From Gallaecimonas kandeliae (GTDB taxonomy: Bacteria; Pseudomonadota; Gammaproteobacteria; Enterobacterales; Gallaecimonadaceae): a stretch of DNA of 64,000 nt. The notes beneath the pieces are model-generated. The model made no database searches and was not told the DNA's origin. It was given only the letters and a program-made list of their open reading frames with translations. Below, one piece after another: positions 24,884 through 31,200 of this stretch. A program made the translations under genes and the position numbers. Each line of letters opens with the position of its first letter. Positions within the stretch are counted from its first letter, which is position 1. The stretch is taken from the NCBI RefSeq assembly GCF_030450055.1, contig NZ_CP118480.1, forward strand, positions 2,011,415 to 2,075,414. Reading direction: 5' to 3'.

Positions 24884-25840
24884 TTAGCATCGGTCCATCG
24901 GGCTGACTACGCCGCTGAAGTGCTGGCCCAGCAGGTGGGTGTAGATTTGGGTGGTCCTGACATCGCTGTGGCCCAACAGCTCCTGCACCGTTCTTATGTC
25001 GTAGCCCGCCGCCAGCAACTGGCTGGCGAAACTGTGCCGGAAGGTGTGGCAGCTGACTCTTTTATGCAGGTAGGGTAAGGCGACGACTGCTTGCTTCAGG
25101 GCTTTTCTGCACGCAGTCTGATGAAGGTGGTGGCGACACAGAACACCACTGTGAGGGTGTTGGCAAAGGCTTGAGGAAGGGAACAGGAACATCCAGCCAG
25201 TCTGTCTCCAAGCATTGGGGTATTTACGGGACAAAGCCAGAGGCAAGGATGGTCCAACCCCGTCCGTGAGATCCTGCTCATGCTGTTTAAGAGCCTCGGT
25301 TTGCTGGTTGTATAAAGGACACGACAATGATGAAGGCATCAATGTGACCCGGTCCTTTTTGCCTTTTCCATCATGAATGGTAATGGTGAGGCGCTGGTAA
25401 TCGAGGTCCTGTAATCGCAGCCTCAAACACTCGCTGATCCGCATTCCAGTACCGTAGAGCAGCGGAAAGATCAGCCGGTAAATGCCATGCAACTGGCGAA
25501 AAATTGCAGCCATTTCGTCGCCTGTTAGTACTGTCGGTAGGTAGCGACTTGCTTTCGCCATCTTAAAACCCAGTTCCCCCAAGGGCCTGTCCAGTACGTT
25601 GCGATAAAGAAAGTTCAAGGCGTTGAGAGCGACTTTCTGGGTATTGGCCGCCACCCGGCGCTCAGAGGCCAACCAAGTCAGGAAGGCTCTGACGTCATCG
25701 TCCCCCAACTGGGCAGGGTGTACCATTCGGTGAAAACGAATATAGAAGCGGATCCAATACAGATAACTTTGTTCGGTGCGAATGCTGTATTGGCGCAACC
25801 TGATCTCTCGGCGAACTAACTCAATAAACTGACTGGCCAT
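24884..25840 (-). CDS. intI: integron integrase (IntI-type tyrosine recombinase)
   Basis: A 318-residue tyrosine recombinase that captures and shuffles gene cassettes. All catalytic residues are present: Arg134 (TGMRISE), His265 and Arg268 (HTFRHS), His291 (LLGHSD) and Tyr300 (IYTH). The stretch ALSRKYPNAWRQTGWMFLFP (residues 202-221) is the extra patch between catalytic boxes that separates integron integrases from XerC/D. No frameshift or stop is seen, so it should be active. It is oriented away from the cassette array, which begins about 300 bases beyond its start codon, the normal integron layout. A LexA box lies 15 bases upstream of the start, implying SOS control. Confidence 0.95.
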   Translation of the reverse strand: MASQFIELVRREIRLRQYSIRTEQSYLYWIRFYIRFHRMVHPAQLGDDDVRAFLTWLASERRVAANTQKVALNALNFLYRNVLDRPLGELGFKMAKASRYLPTVLTGDEMAAIFRQLHGIYRLIFPLLYGTGMRISECLRLRLQDLDYQRLTITIHDGKGKKDRVTLMPSSLSCPLYNQQTEALKQHEQDLTDGVGPSLPLALSRKYPNAWRQTGWMFLFPSSSLCQHPHSGVLCRHHLHQTACRKALKQAVVALPYLHKRVSCHTFRHSFASQLLAAGYDIRTVQELLGHSDVRTTQIYTHLLGQHFSGVVSPMDRC

Positions 25841-25854
25841 AACAAGCCTGACAT

Positions 25855-25870
25855 CTGTATGGATACACAG
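25855..25870 (-). promoter_or_regulatory. LexA box upstream of intI
   Basis: CTGT, eight bases, ACAG (CTGTATGGATACACAG), a perfect core match to the gammaproteobacterial LexA operator. It lies 15 bases before the intI start, where LexA boxes control many integron integrases. Integrase expression should therefore rise in the SOS response. Confidence 0.88.
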
Positions 25871-26040
25871 TATATCTAGACCACTAATTGCGAACGGGCC
25901 TAATGTGACAGCTGACAGGGCTCGCTTTTATCGGTATGACCAGTTATAAGAGACTGATATAGTGAGAGTTATCACTCATCCGATGTGATGATAAAGAGCC
26001 AGCCTCTTGCGTGATAAGGAGACCGCTCGCTTTCACGCAG

Positions 26041-26150
26041 TGACATAATATGTCAGGATGACATTATCAAGGGGATCAGTGGCTTGGATCTAGCACCCAC
26101 ACTGGTCTAATGAGTAGAAGCGACCCGGGTCGCTAATAAAACTGTTATGT
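26041..26150 (+). other. presumed attI site and its palindromes
   Basis: The first cassette is joined at GTTATGT (26144-26150), with crossover after the G at 26144. Just upstream are two perfect palindromes: TGACATAATATGTCA (26041-26055), followed at once by another TGACAT (26058-26063), and AGCGACCCGGGTCGCT (26119-26134), ending ten bases before the crossover. These may be integrase-binding or structural elements of attI, but I cannot define the L and R boxes. The cassette promoter Pc should lie between intI and here; I see no clear -35/-10 pair. The whole 25841-26156 gap holds no gene. Confidence 0.6.
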
Positions 26151-26156
26151 GCAAAC

Positions 26157-26597
26157 ATGATCAAAGTCGCCATTATTACTTTTTTATGCCTACTGCTCTC
26201 CAGTTGCTCTGTAATTGGCACAATTGAGCTATTTAACAATACAGACACGATACTAGAAGCTTGCAACATCAACAAAACAAGCCCAACGTGCTACAAAATC
26301 GCGGCACGTGCCTCAGTAAACATCCCACTGTCTCAAGACAGTAGTTCACCAATATGGCAGCTGTCCGTTAGTGTTAACGGCGCCGAACCCAACATCTACA
26401 GCTTTTCGTTTACTTATGAAAAATACAAAGTGTTGGCATCTCATGCCTATTGCGGTTCATTTATGTCTGAGGCATGCAGCATTCCGCTACAGTACGAGGC
26501 CAGCAAACTTATCTACTGGGTCGGTAGAGATGAAAAAATGCCGATTCAACACTTTCCTGAACAATTAGAAGGCTTTCCAGTTGCGCCCAGCACATAA
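26157..26597 (+). CDS. cassette 1: small lipoprotein, unknown
   Basis: A 146-residue protein with a lipoprotein signal peptide (hydrophobic core residues 4-14, lipobox LLSSC, Cys17). The mature part has five cysteines (for example TCYKIAAR, HAYCGSF, EACSIPL), which may form disulfides outside the inner membrane. I do not recognise a family. The gene begins seven bases after the cassette boundary core and its TAA stop lies inside the first core of its attC (26592-26598), the usual compact cassette design. Being first after attI, it is the cassette best placed for expression from the integron promoter. Confidence 0.8.
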   Translation: MIKVAIITFLCLLLSSCSVIGTIELFNNTDTILEACNINKTSPTCYKIAARASVNIPLSQDSSSPIWQLSVSVNGAEPNIYSFSFTYEKYKVLASHAYCGSFMSEACSIPLQYEASKLIYWVGRDEKMPIQHFPEQLEGFPVAPST

Positions 26598-26684
26598 CAA
26601 AACGTTCGAAACCGTTCCGGCCTACGGCCTCCACTGGACCGCTTTCAGCGATGCCGAAAGCGGCCTTTCAACTCATCGTTAAGC
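26592..26684 (+). other. attC site of cassette 1
   Basis: Begins with ACATAAC (26592-26598), the reverse complement of the cassette's own 5' core GTTATGT, and ends at GTTAAGC (26678-26684), where cassette 2 begins after the G. The length is 93 bases, with an internal imperfect palindrome. Confidence 0.88.
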
Positions 26685-26699
26685 ACCTAAAGAGAAATT

Positions 26700-27092
26700 G
26701 TGCAACTTATGGAAATTCGTGACTGGATTCTTATTTCTTCGGCAATAATTGTCGTGGCCGGTTGGTTCGTAAATAGCCATTTAAGCCGCCGTCACGAGAT
26801 GGCCAAGAAGCGAACTGAACATCGGTTAGAAGCGTTGCGTTCATTCTTGCCAGTGTGGTTTTCTCTCCAGAATAGCGAAAAGCCATTTGAAGAGGATAAG
26901 GATCTAGTCCAAAAGTTGGCTACAGCTAGGTCTAACTTTCATCTATATGGGTACAAAGATGAAATCGAAACAATTGAGGAATTTATCGCAGCTGTTGAGT
27001 CAGGCAATGTTTCAGAGGCAAATAAAACTTTGAAAGTTCTGGTTCCTCTCGTAAGAAACAGAGTACGAAGGGAGCTTGGAATCAGTGCTTAA
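26700..27092 (+). CDS. cassette 2: single-helix membrane protein, unknown
   Basis: About 130 residues with one N-terminal transmembrane helix (WILISSAIIVVAGWFV), then a charged, helical cytoplasmic domain rich in Lys, Glu and Arg (SRRHEMAKKRTEHRLEALRS, later VRNRVRRELG). I take the GTG at 26700, with AAAGAG a few bases before; an ATG at 26709 is an alternative. The stop codon falls inside the attC core. No known family is recognised. Small membrane-anchored helical proteins are common cassette cargo and some act in defence, but nothing here shows that. Confidence 0.75.
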   Translation: MQLMEIRDWILISSAIIVVAGWFVNSHLSRRHEMAKKRTEHRLEALRSFLPVWFSLQNSEKPFEEDKDLVQKLATARSNFHLYGYKDEIETIEEFIAAVESGNVSEANKTLKVLVPLVRNRVRRELGISA

Positions 27093-27158
27093 CAAACAGC
27101 GCAAGCGGGACAATTTTTCCGCTGCGCTCCAAAATTGCCCCTTCGCTGGGCGTTATGT
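27087..27158 (+). other. attC site of cassette 2
   Basis: Starts GCTTAAC (27087-27093), the reverse complement of the cassette's 5' core GTTAAGC, and ends GTTATGT (27152-27158). The length is 72 bases; internal arms GGGACAATTTT and AAAATTGCCCC pair to a long hairpin. Confidence 0.92.
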
Positions 27159-27169
27159 GAATAAAACGT

Positions 27170-27466
27170 ATGAGTGAACCCGTGCTTAAGGAAGTTCTAG
27201 TCAAGGCAATAAAAGAGCTAGAGGATACTGGCGATATTGTTGTGGTTAACCCTATTGAAAATGCAGTGGCTAATAAGCTTTATGCAGTCATGCAAGAAGT
27301 CTCACCAAATATGCTCACGTCACAAGAACTTAGTGGCATTATCAATGCGCTAAATGCTCACAATCTAGGGTTTGGTTTGGACGATAACGATTTTCAAAAT
27401 ATCATCGGCCTCACCAAAGAACAGCTCAAAGTTGCAGCTAGCAAACTAAAGGTGGCTGAGTGCTAA
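27170..27466 (+). CDS. cassette 3: small acidic protein, unknown
   Basis: A 98-residue, helix-rich soluble protein without signal peptide or membrane segment. The sequence reads as short helices with an asparagine-rich middle (IINALNAHNLGFGLDDNDF). I recognise no domain. It begins 12 bases after the cassette core, and its stop is four bases before the attC. Its low GC content compared with the flanking chromosome marks it as acquired. Confidence 0.72.
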   Translation: MSEPVLKEVLVKAIKELEDTGDIVVVNPIENAVANKLYAVMQEVSPNMLTSQELSGIINALNAHNLGFGLDDNDFQNIIGLTKEQLKVAASKLKVAEC

Positions 27467-27469
27467 ATC

Positions 27470-27542
27470 ACATAACAAACAAAGGCAGCATCGCCCTACG
27501 GGCTGGACGCGCTAACGCGCGCCGCTGCTTTGGGCGTTAGAG
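27470..27542 (+). other. attC site of cassette 3
   Basis: Starts ACATAAC (27470-27476), matching the cassette's own core GTTATGT, and ends GTTAGAG (27536-27542). The length is 73 bases; CAAAGGCAGC and GCTGCTTTGG form a strong outer stem. Confidence 0.93.
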
Positions 27543-27580
27543 GGAGGCACTGCGCAATTTCGACAGTGCCAATACATCGT

Positions 27581-27835
27581 TTAGAAGTTAAAGTCATTGT
27601 GGTCTAAGGCTTTTTGAGGTTGATAGCCCATGCCGATTAGTTCTTGTTTAATGCTATCAAGTTCTTGGTTAAGTCGATGTATCTGGACTTCATAATGAAC
27701 TTCTTTGATCCATTGTCCCATTTGTTGGGGGCTAATTTTCATCAAAGTGGCTATTGAAGATTTGGTATAGCCAAAGTCATAGTGGAGGACGTATGCCATT
27801 TTCTTTTCTTTGGCGCGGTGCAAGTGGTCAATCAT
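27581..27835 (-). CDS. cassette 4: reverse-oriented helix-turn-helix-like protein
   Basis: An 84-residue protein read against the direction of all other cassettes. The middle (about residues 24-48: GYTKSSIATLMKISPQQMGQ and following) looks like a helix-turn-helix of the sigma-region-4 or transposase/regulator type, and the C-terminal part is helical and could mediate dimers. The ATG at 27835 has AAGGA upstream. Because it cannot use the integron promoter it needs its own: a TTGACT...TACATT pair with a 17-base spacer lies upstream at 27903-27931, overlapped by TACGGTA half-sites spaced 13 bases apart. This suggests an autoregulated DNA-binding protein. Function beyond that is unknown. Confidence 0.75.
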   Translation of the reverse strand: MIDHLHRAKEKKMAYVLHYDFGYTKSSIATLMKISPQQMGQWIKEVHYEVQIHRLNQELDSIKQELIGMGYQPQKALDHNDFNF

Positions 27836-27902
27836 CGGTCAGTCCTTTTAGTTCCCTGAAGGAGAGCGTTGTGTTTTGAGCTGCTATGCAAGGGAGCGTA
27901 TA

Positions 27903-27939
27903 AATGTACGGTATAAATATACGGTAGTCAAGTACCGTT
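27903..27939 (-). promoter_or_regulatory. promoter and operator-like half-sites of the reverse cassette gene
   Basis: On the minus strand TTGACT (27931-27926), 17 bases, then TACATT (27908-27903). Half-sites TACGGTA at 27907 and 27920, and the inverted TACCGT at 27933, repeat every 13 bases across the promoter, as an operator would. Confidence 0.6.
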
Positions 27940-27997
27940 TCGAAGTGCTGCTGAGTGCGGCTATCAGCTTGGAATATGAAGCTAGCATGCTGATAGT

Positions 27998-28090
27998 CTC
28001 TAACAATCGGCTGTTGTCGCCCCTTCGGGGCTGGGACGGCCTTTCCGCTGCTCCGCAGCTACAAGTCCGCCCCAAAGCCGGGCGTTAGCA
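27998..28090 (+). other. attC site of cassette 4
   Basis: Starts CTCTAAC (27998-28004), reverse complement of the cassette's core GTTAGAG, and ends GTTAGCA (28084-28090). The length is 93 bases. Confidence 0.9.
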
Positions 28091-28107
28091 GAGGAAAAGG
28101 AGGGGAA

Positions 28108-28776
28108 ATGCCGAGCAAGGCCAGGATTGCACTAGACGAGAACCTTAAAGACGTGGAGGGCCTGCTTGACCTACATACCCTACAGGGCGGCAATGCCCCA
28201 GGAAGGCGTTTCGGTCTCGAAGTTCTGAACAAGTCAGCGATAGTCCTGATTACCTCTTACTGGGAAGCATATTGCGAAGACATCGCTGAAGAGGGTCTCG
28301 AACACATTGTTGCTCATGCCGCAACGGCTGACGTCCTTCCAACAGAGATAAAGAAGATAATCGCGAAGGAGCTCAAGGCCGAGAATAACGAAATAGCAGT
28401 GTGGAAGTTGTCCGATGACAAATGGAGGCAACTCCTACAGCAGCGGCTCCAAACGCTCAAGGAAAGCCGAAACAGGAAATTGAATACCCCGAAATACAAG
28501 AACATCGACGATCTTTTTGAATCCGCTATCGGCCTCACGAATGTGTCCGGTAAGTGGGTATGGGCGAAGAAGCTCACTGCGGCAAAGGCCCGTGACAAAC
28601 TCGACAAGTTCGTTGAGCTTAGAGGGGAAATAGCACACCGTGGAAAAGCAAAAACTTCTGTCAAAAAGAGCCAAGTCGAGGACTATCTCGATTTTATTAA
28701 GAATGCGGCGGCGAAAACCGGGGGCGCAGTTAACACCCATGTAAAGGCTATCACGGGGAAGGTGTTGTGGGACTGA
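28108..28776 (+). CDS. cassette 5: HEPN-domain protein (RiboL-PSP-HEPN-like)
   Basis: A 222-residue, mostly helical protein. SAIVLITSYWEAYCEDIAEE (residues 43-62) and VELRGEIAHRGK (169-180) are typical of RiboL-PSP/MAE-type HEPN domains. The catalytic-type motif Rx4H is present as Arg172...His177. HEPN proteins of this kind are metal-independent RNases used as toxins or in phage defence, often in toxin-antitoxin pairs; no partner is visible in the cassette, so control may be built in or the role may differ. AAAGGAGG lies nine bases before the ATG, an unusually strong ribosome binding site for this array. The stop lies just before its attC. Confidence 0.8.
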   Translation: MPSKARIALDENLKDVEGLLDLHTLQGGNAPGRRFGLEVLNKSAIVLITSYWEAYCEDIAEEGLEHIVAHAATADVLPTEIKKIIAKELKAENNEIAVWKLSDDKWRQLLQQRLQTLKESRNRKLNTPKYKNIDDLFESAIGLTNVSGKWVWAKKLTAAKARDKLDKFVELRGEIAHRGKAKTSVKKSQVEDYLDFIKNAAAKTGGAVNTHVKAITGKVLWD

Positions 28777-28777
28777 C

Positions 28778-28865
28778 TGCTAACAACCGCGTCAACTCGG
28801 ACGGCCAAGTGCGGCGGCGCTTCGCACTGCCGCTCTTGGCCGCCGGTTACGTGGAGTCGTTATGG
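28778..28865 (+). other. attC site of cassette 5
   Basis: Starts TGCTAAC (28778-28784), reverse complement of the cassette's core GTTAGCA, and ends GTTATGG (28859-28865). The length is 88 bases. Confidence 0.9.
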
Positions 28866-29252
28866 CGCTGCTGCCTTTTTTGAAGGTTTGGTCGGCAATG
28901 TGCCAGATTCACGTTCCTGGCTTGGTGAAAACGCGGTATAAATTGAGTTGGCCGCTTTACGTGGCAACCGCTTAGAAATAGTAGTGATCAGCGGAATGAA
29001 TAGTGCCTTGTTCTTCGAGGTGTTGTTCAAGTGAAGAGGGAGTTTTGAAATGCGGCGCACCGTTCTTCGTGCCAGTCAGAGAAATCATATTCGGCCCAGT
29101 GCTCCGTGCGCCAAAGCCTCGCACTGTTCAACTGTGTCCTCCGCTACCGCTCCGGAAACGAGTTCTTATCGGGCTGCACACGTTGCGGCCATAACAAAAA
29201 CAAGCACTGGACCCCAAAAAGCTGCGCTTTTTCGGTCCAGTGTTGTTGGGCG
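28860..29252. other. cassette 6: 393-base cassette without a convincing gene
   Basis: The cassette boundaries are clear on both sides, but no convincing reading frame fills the cassette. A frame of 37 codons starts at the ATG within the 5' core GTTATGG and stops early. A frame from the ATG at 29050, with GAGGGAG upstream, runs 68 codons but continues through the attC and is rich in Ser, Ala and Arg without recognisable similarity. It may be a decayed gene or carry an RNA or a promoter. Confidence 0.7.
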
Positions 29253-29258
29253 TTAGTG
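29189..29258 (+). other. attC site of cassette 6
   Basis: Starts CCATAAC (29189-29195), reverse complement of the cassette's core GTTATGG, and ends GTTAGTG (29252-29258). The length is 70 bases; AGCACTGGACC pairs with GGTCCAGTGTT. Confidence 0.92.
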
Positions 29259-29271
29259 GGCGAGGAGAGTC

Positions 29272-29667
29272 ATGAACCAAGCCATACACTTTAAGACATC
29301 TATGTTTGATGTTTCTAAAGAGAGGAAGAATCCCATAAATCCAATCTACGGAATATCACTGCTTGCATGGCTCAAAACAGAGCTCGCGGGAAAATTTGAG
29401 ATTTCTGAACCAGATGCTGAAGATTGGGGCTGGTATAGTGAACTAGAGTTTGATGGGAAAAACTACTTAATTGGTGCTTGTGCCTATTTCGAAGAAGGCG
29501 ATAACCCACAAGATGAAATCGAGTGGGCATTCCAGGTTGATAAACGCCGAAGCTTTAAAGAAAAGCTCTTCGGCAAGAATAAAATGAATGTTTCGGATGG
29601 CTGCTTTATATTTTTTTTAGAACTGCTGGAAGAAAACCCAAATTTCAATGAGGTTCAAATTGCATAA
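29272..29667 (+). CDS. cassette 7: soluble protein of unknown function
   Basis: A 131-residue acidic protein with alternating strands and helices. Segments such as PDAEDWGWYSELEFDGKNYL and EWAFQVDKRRSFKEKLFG resemble small hypothetical proteins often met in integron cassettes, but no function is known to me. No signal peptide or membrane helix is seen. GAGGAGAG precedes the ATG. Its stop lies two bases before the attC. Confidence 0.75.
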   Translation: MNQAIHFKTSMFDVSKERKNPINPIYGISLLAWLKTELAGKFEISEPDAEDWGWYSELEFDGKNYLIGACAYFEEGDNPQDEIEWAFQVDKRRSFKEKLFGKNKMNVSDGCFIFFLELLEENPNFNEVQIA

Positions 29668-29669
29668 GC

Positions 29670-29757
29670 CACTAACAAAGCCAAGCACAATCGTGCAATG
29701 CAAAAAGCGCATTGCACTGGACCTCGCTACGCTCGGCCTGTGTTGGCGACGTTAGAC
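29670..29757 (+). other. attC site of cassette 7
   Basis: Starts CACTAAC (29670-29676), reverse complement of the cassette's core GTTAGTG, and ends GTTAGAC (29751-29757). The length is 88 bases. Confidence 0.92.
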
Positions 29758-29770
29758 CTCACATCATCAC

Positions 29771-30445
29771 ATGGACACGCTGTTAGCCGTCGGCTTGCTG
29801 CTATCTCTGTTTGGCGCGCCATTGTTGCTGCTTTTCGCGCGTACATTGAAAGCGGATCCAATGGCTTTCCCAACCCGGATTTGCTTATGGCTCGTAGCGG
29901 GAGCTGCCTTCGCGATTGCTTCTACAGCTGGGGAAAACTGGCCCCATCTGCTCGGCTTGTCCAGCTTGTCATGGCTCGTATTCGGAAGTGGCATTGCCAC
30001 TGCCCTTGCCGTCTTGGCCGGATGGCCTTTCTGTCAACTACTTCAGCGGCAAACGACCAGAACGAACACAACTGATTCCGTGCCCCTACGAGCTCTACTC
30101 AGCCGCTCACTTCGGTCAAAAGTGTTCGTTATATGCACTGCAGCCGTGACCGAAGAAGCTTTGTACCGAGGCTATGCCATTGGGGTTGGTGGCGTGCTTC
30201 TACACAGCACACATGCAGCGGTAGTGCTCTCGCTGATCTCGTTTACGGTCGCGCACTTTCGCTGGGGCGCCGCGCACATGCTTTCCGTCGTTTGGGCAGG
30301 TGCCTTGTTATCCGCCCTATTCGTTCTCACAGAAAACATTCTCGCTTGCATGGTCGCCCATTTGTTGATCGATGCAGTCGGTGTGCTTCTGGCGCATGCG
30401 CTATTTCGCCACAATGCAGCTCGGCTTCTGCCAAGAAACGAATGA
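29771..30445 (+). CDS. cassette 8: CPBP-family intramembrane metalloprotease
   Basis: A 224-residue polytopic membrane protein (six to seven hydrophobic helices) of the CPBP (CAAX protease and bacteriocin-processing, Abi) family. The three family motifs are visible in order: TEEALYRGY (EExxxR), FTVAHFRWG (FxxxH) and HLLIDAVG (HxxxD/N). The glutamates and histidines would bind the catalytic metal within the membrane. Bacterial members act in bacteriocin immunity, peptide processing or prenyl-protein cleavage; the role here is open. The attC that follows is of a shorter type than the others, hinting at a different donor. Confidence 0.85.
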   Translation: MDTLLAVGLLLSLFGAPLLLLFARTLKADPMAFPTRICLWLVAGAAFAIASTAGENWPHLLGLSSLSWLVFGSGIATALAVLAGWPFCQLLQRQTTRTNTTDSVPLRALLSRSLRSKVFVICTAAVTEEALYRGYAIGVGGVLLHSTHAAVVLSLISFTVAHFRWGAAHMLSVVWAGALLSALFVLTENILACMVAHLLIDAVGVLLAHALFRHNAARLLPRNE

Positions 30446-30446
30446 T

Positions 30447-30503
30447 GTCTAACCATTCCTTCAAGCGGACGCCTAACGGCGCCGCTTAAGTCAAACGTTA
30501 GGC
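30447..30503 (+). other. attC site of cassette 8
   Basis: Starts GTCTAAC (30447-30453), reverse complement of the cassette's core GTTAGAC, and ends GTTAGGC (30497-30503). It is only 57 bases, with TTCAAGCGG / CCGCTTAAG arms, a form seen in Pseudomonas/Xanthomonas-type cassettes. Confidence 0.93.
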
Positions 30504-30523
30504 ACTCCCACAGGAAAAAACAC

Positions 30524-30901
30524 ATGCGAATACTCGAAACTCTCAGGGCTTGGTGGGAGAGTCGTAAGCCGCGCCCACTCAACGAGTTACTGGCGGTCGA
30601 ATTCGACGAAAGAACCGTCCACGTAAAAGTACTTGCAAGGCTTGAGTCCGGCTGGAATCAATCATTTCAATGGTCTGACGTGGAGCGTGTGTGCTTCAAG
30701 GATGGAGGTATGACCAGCTCGGATATTCTCTTCATATATGTAAAGGGCCGAGATGAGCCGGTTCCGGTTTTGCTCGAAGCTCAGGGTGGGTCGCAGTTTT
30801 TGGGAGCACTCACCAAGCGTGCTCTGTTTCCTGAGCATGTTTGGCGCAAAGCAATGGGCGAAACAGATGGAGCTTTACACTGCTGGCCTCCCAGGCAATA
30901 G
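30524..30901 (+). CDS. cassette 9: soluble protein of unknown function
   Basis: A 125-residue protein without signal peptide or membrane helix. The second half (GGMTSSDILFIYVKGRDEPV, then VLLEAQGGSQFLGAL, ALFPEHVW, ending GALHCWPPRQ) looks like a compact conserved domain; similar small proteins are frequent in integron cassettes, but their job is unknown to me. It is the last cassette of the array and its attC has lost the second half. Confidence 0.75.
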   Translation: MRILETLRAWWESRKPRPLNELLAVEFDERTVHVKVLARLESGWNQSFQWSDVERVCFKDGGMTSSDILFIYVKGRDEPVPVLLEAQGGSQFLGALTKRALFPEHVWRKAMGETDGALHCWPPRQ

Positions 30902-30942
30902 CATCTCCGCCAAGTCGCCTGCTCGTGTGGAGCCAACACTGA

Positions 30943-30976
30943 GCCTAACAACTGACTGTGGCATTTCGTCAATAGA
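30943..30976 (+). other. truncated attC of cassette 9
   Basis: GCCTAAC (30943-30949) is the reverse complement of this cassette's core GTTAGGC, so an attC starts here. No second core follows; instead the end of an IS110-family transposase reading frame begins 27 bases later. Confidence 0.75.
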
Positions 30977-31159
30977 TCAGGCCGTTTTCTCGCACCATTT
31001 TTCGCCATTTTTGACCAGGGTGTCGAAGGTGACGACGAGCTTGCGCATGCAGGCGATGAGCGCCACTTGGGGCAGCTTCCCGGCGGCCTTCAGGTGGGCA
31101 TAGTAACGGCTGAAAACCGGGTTGCATTGGATGGCCGACATAATGGCAATGAATATCAC
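30977..31159 (-). pseudogene. IS110/IS1111-family transposase remnant (C-terminal end)
   Basis: The minus-strand frame ends with about 50 residues typical of the C-terminus of IS110-family transposases (CNPVFSRYYAHLKAAGKLPQ, then VALIACMRKLVVTFDTLV). The catalytic N-terminal domain and the rest of the element are missing; similarity ends near 31140. The stop codon is only about 30 bases from the attC start of cassette 9. IS1111-type elements of the attC group are known to insert into attC sites, so this is probably the relic of such an insertion, followed by deletion of the rest of the IS and of any further cassettes. Confidence 0.75.
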
Positions 31160-31200
31160 TTTATATCCCTAGCAGGGGATTTTTTGAGGGAGATATAATT

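Larger units (their letters stand above)
24884..30976. mobile_element. chromosomal integron with nine gene cassettes
   Basis: The element consists of intI (24884-25840), the presumed attI (up to 26144) and nine cassettes, whose junctions are at 26144/26145, 26678/26679, 27152/27153, 27536/27537, 28084/28085, 28859/28860, 29252/29253, 29751/29752 and 30497/30498. In every cassette the 7-base 5' core (GTT plus four bases) is the exact reverse complement of the first core of its own attC, as expected for cassettes inserted as circles. attC lengths vary from 57 to 93 bases with unrelated stems, so the cassettes come from mixed sources rather than one expanded family. Base composition is clearly poorer in GC than the flanking chromosome. 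The last attC is cut by an IS110-family remnant. Confidence 0.93.

Noticed and set aside
28860-29060. 66-codon minus-strand frame in cassette 6
   Set aside because: It begins in the middle of the cassette without a ribosome binding site or promoter and ends at the attC core; no similarity is recognised.
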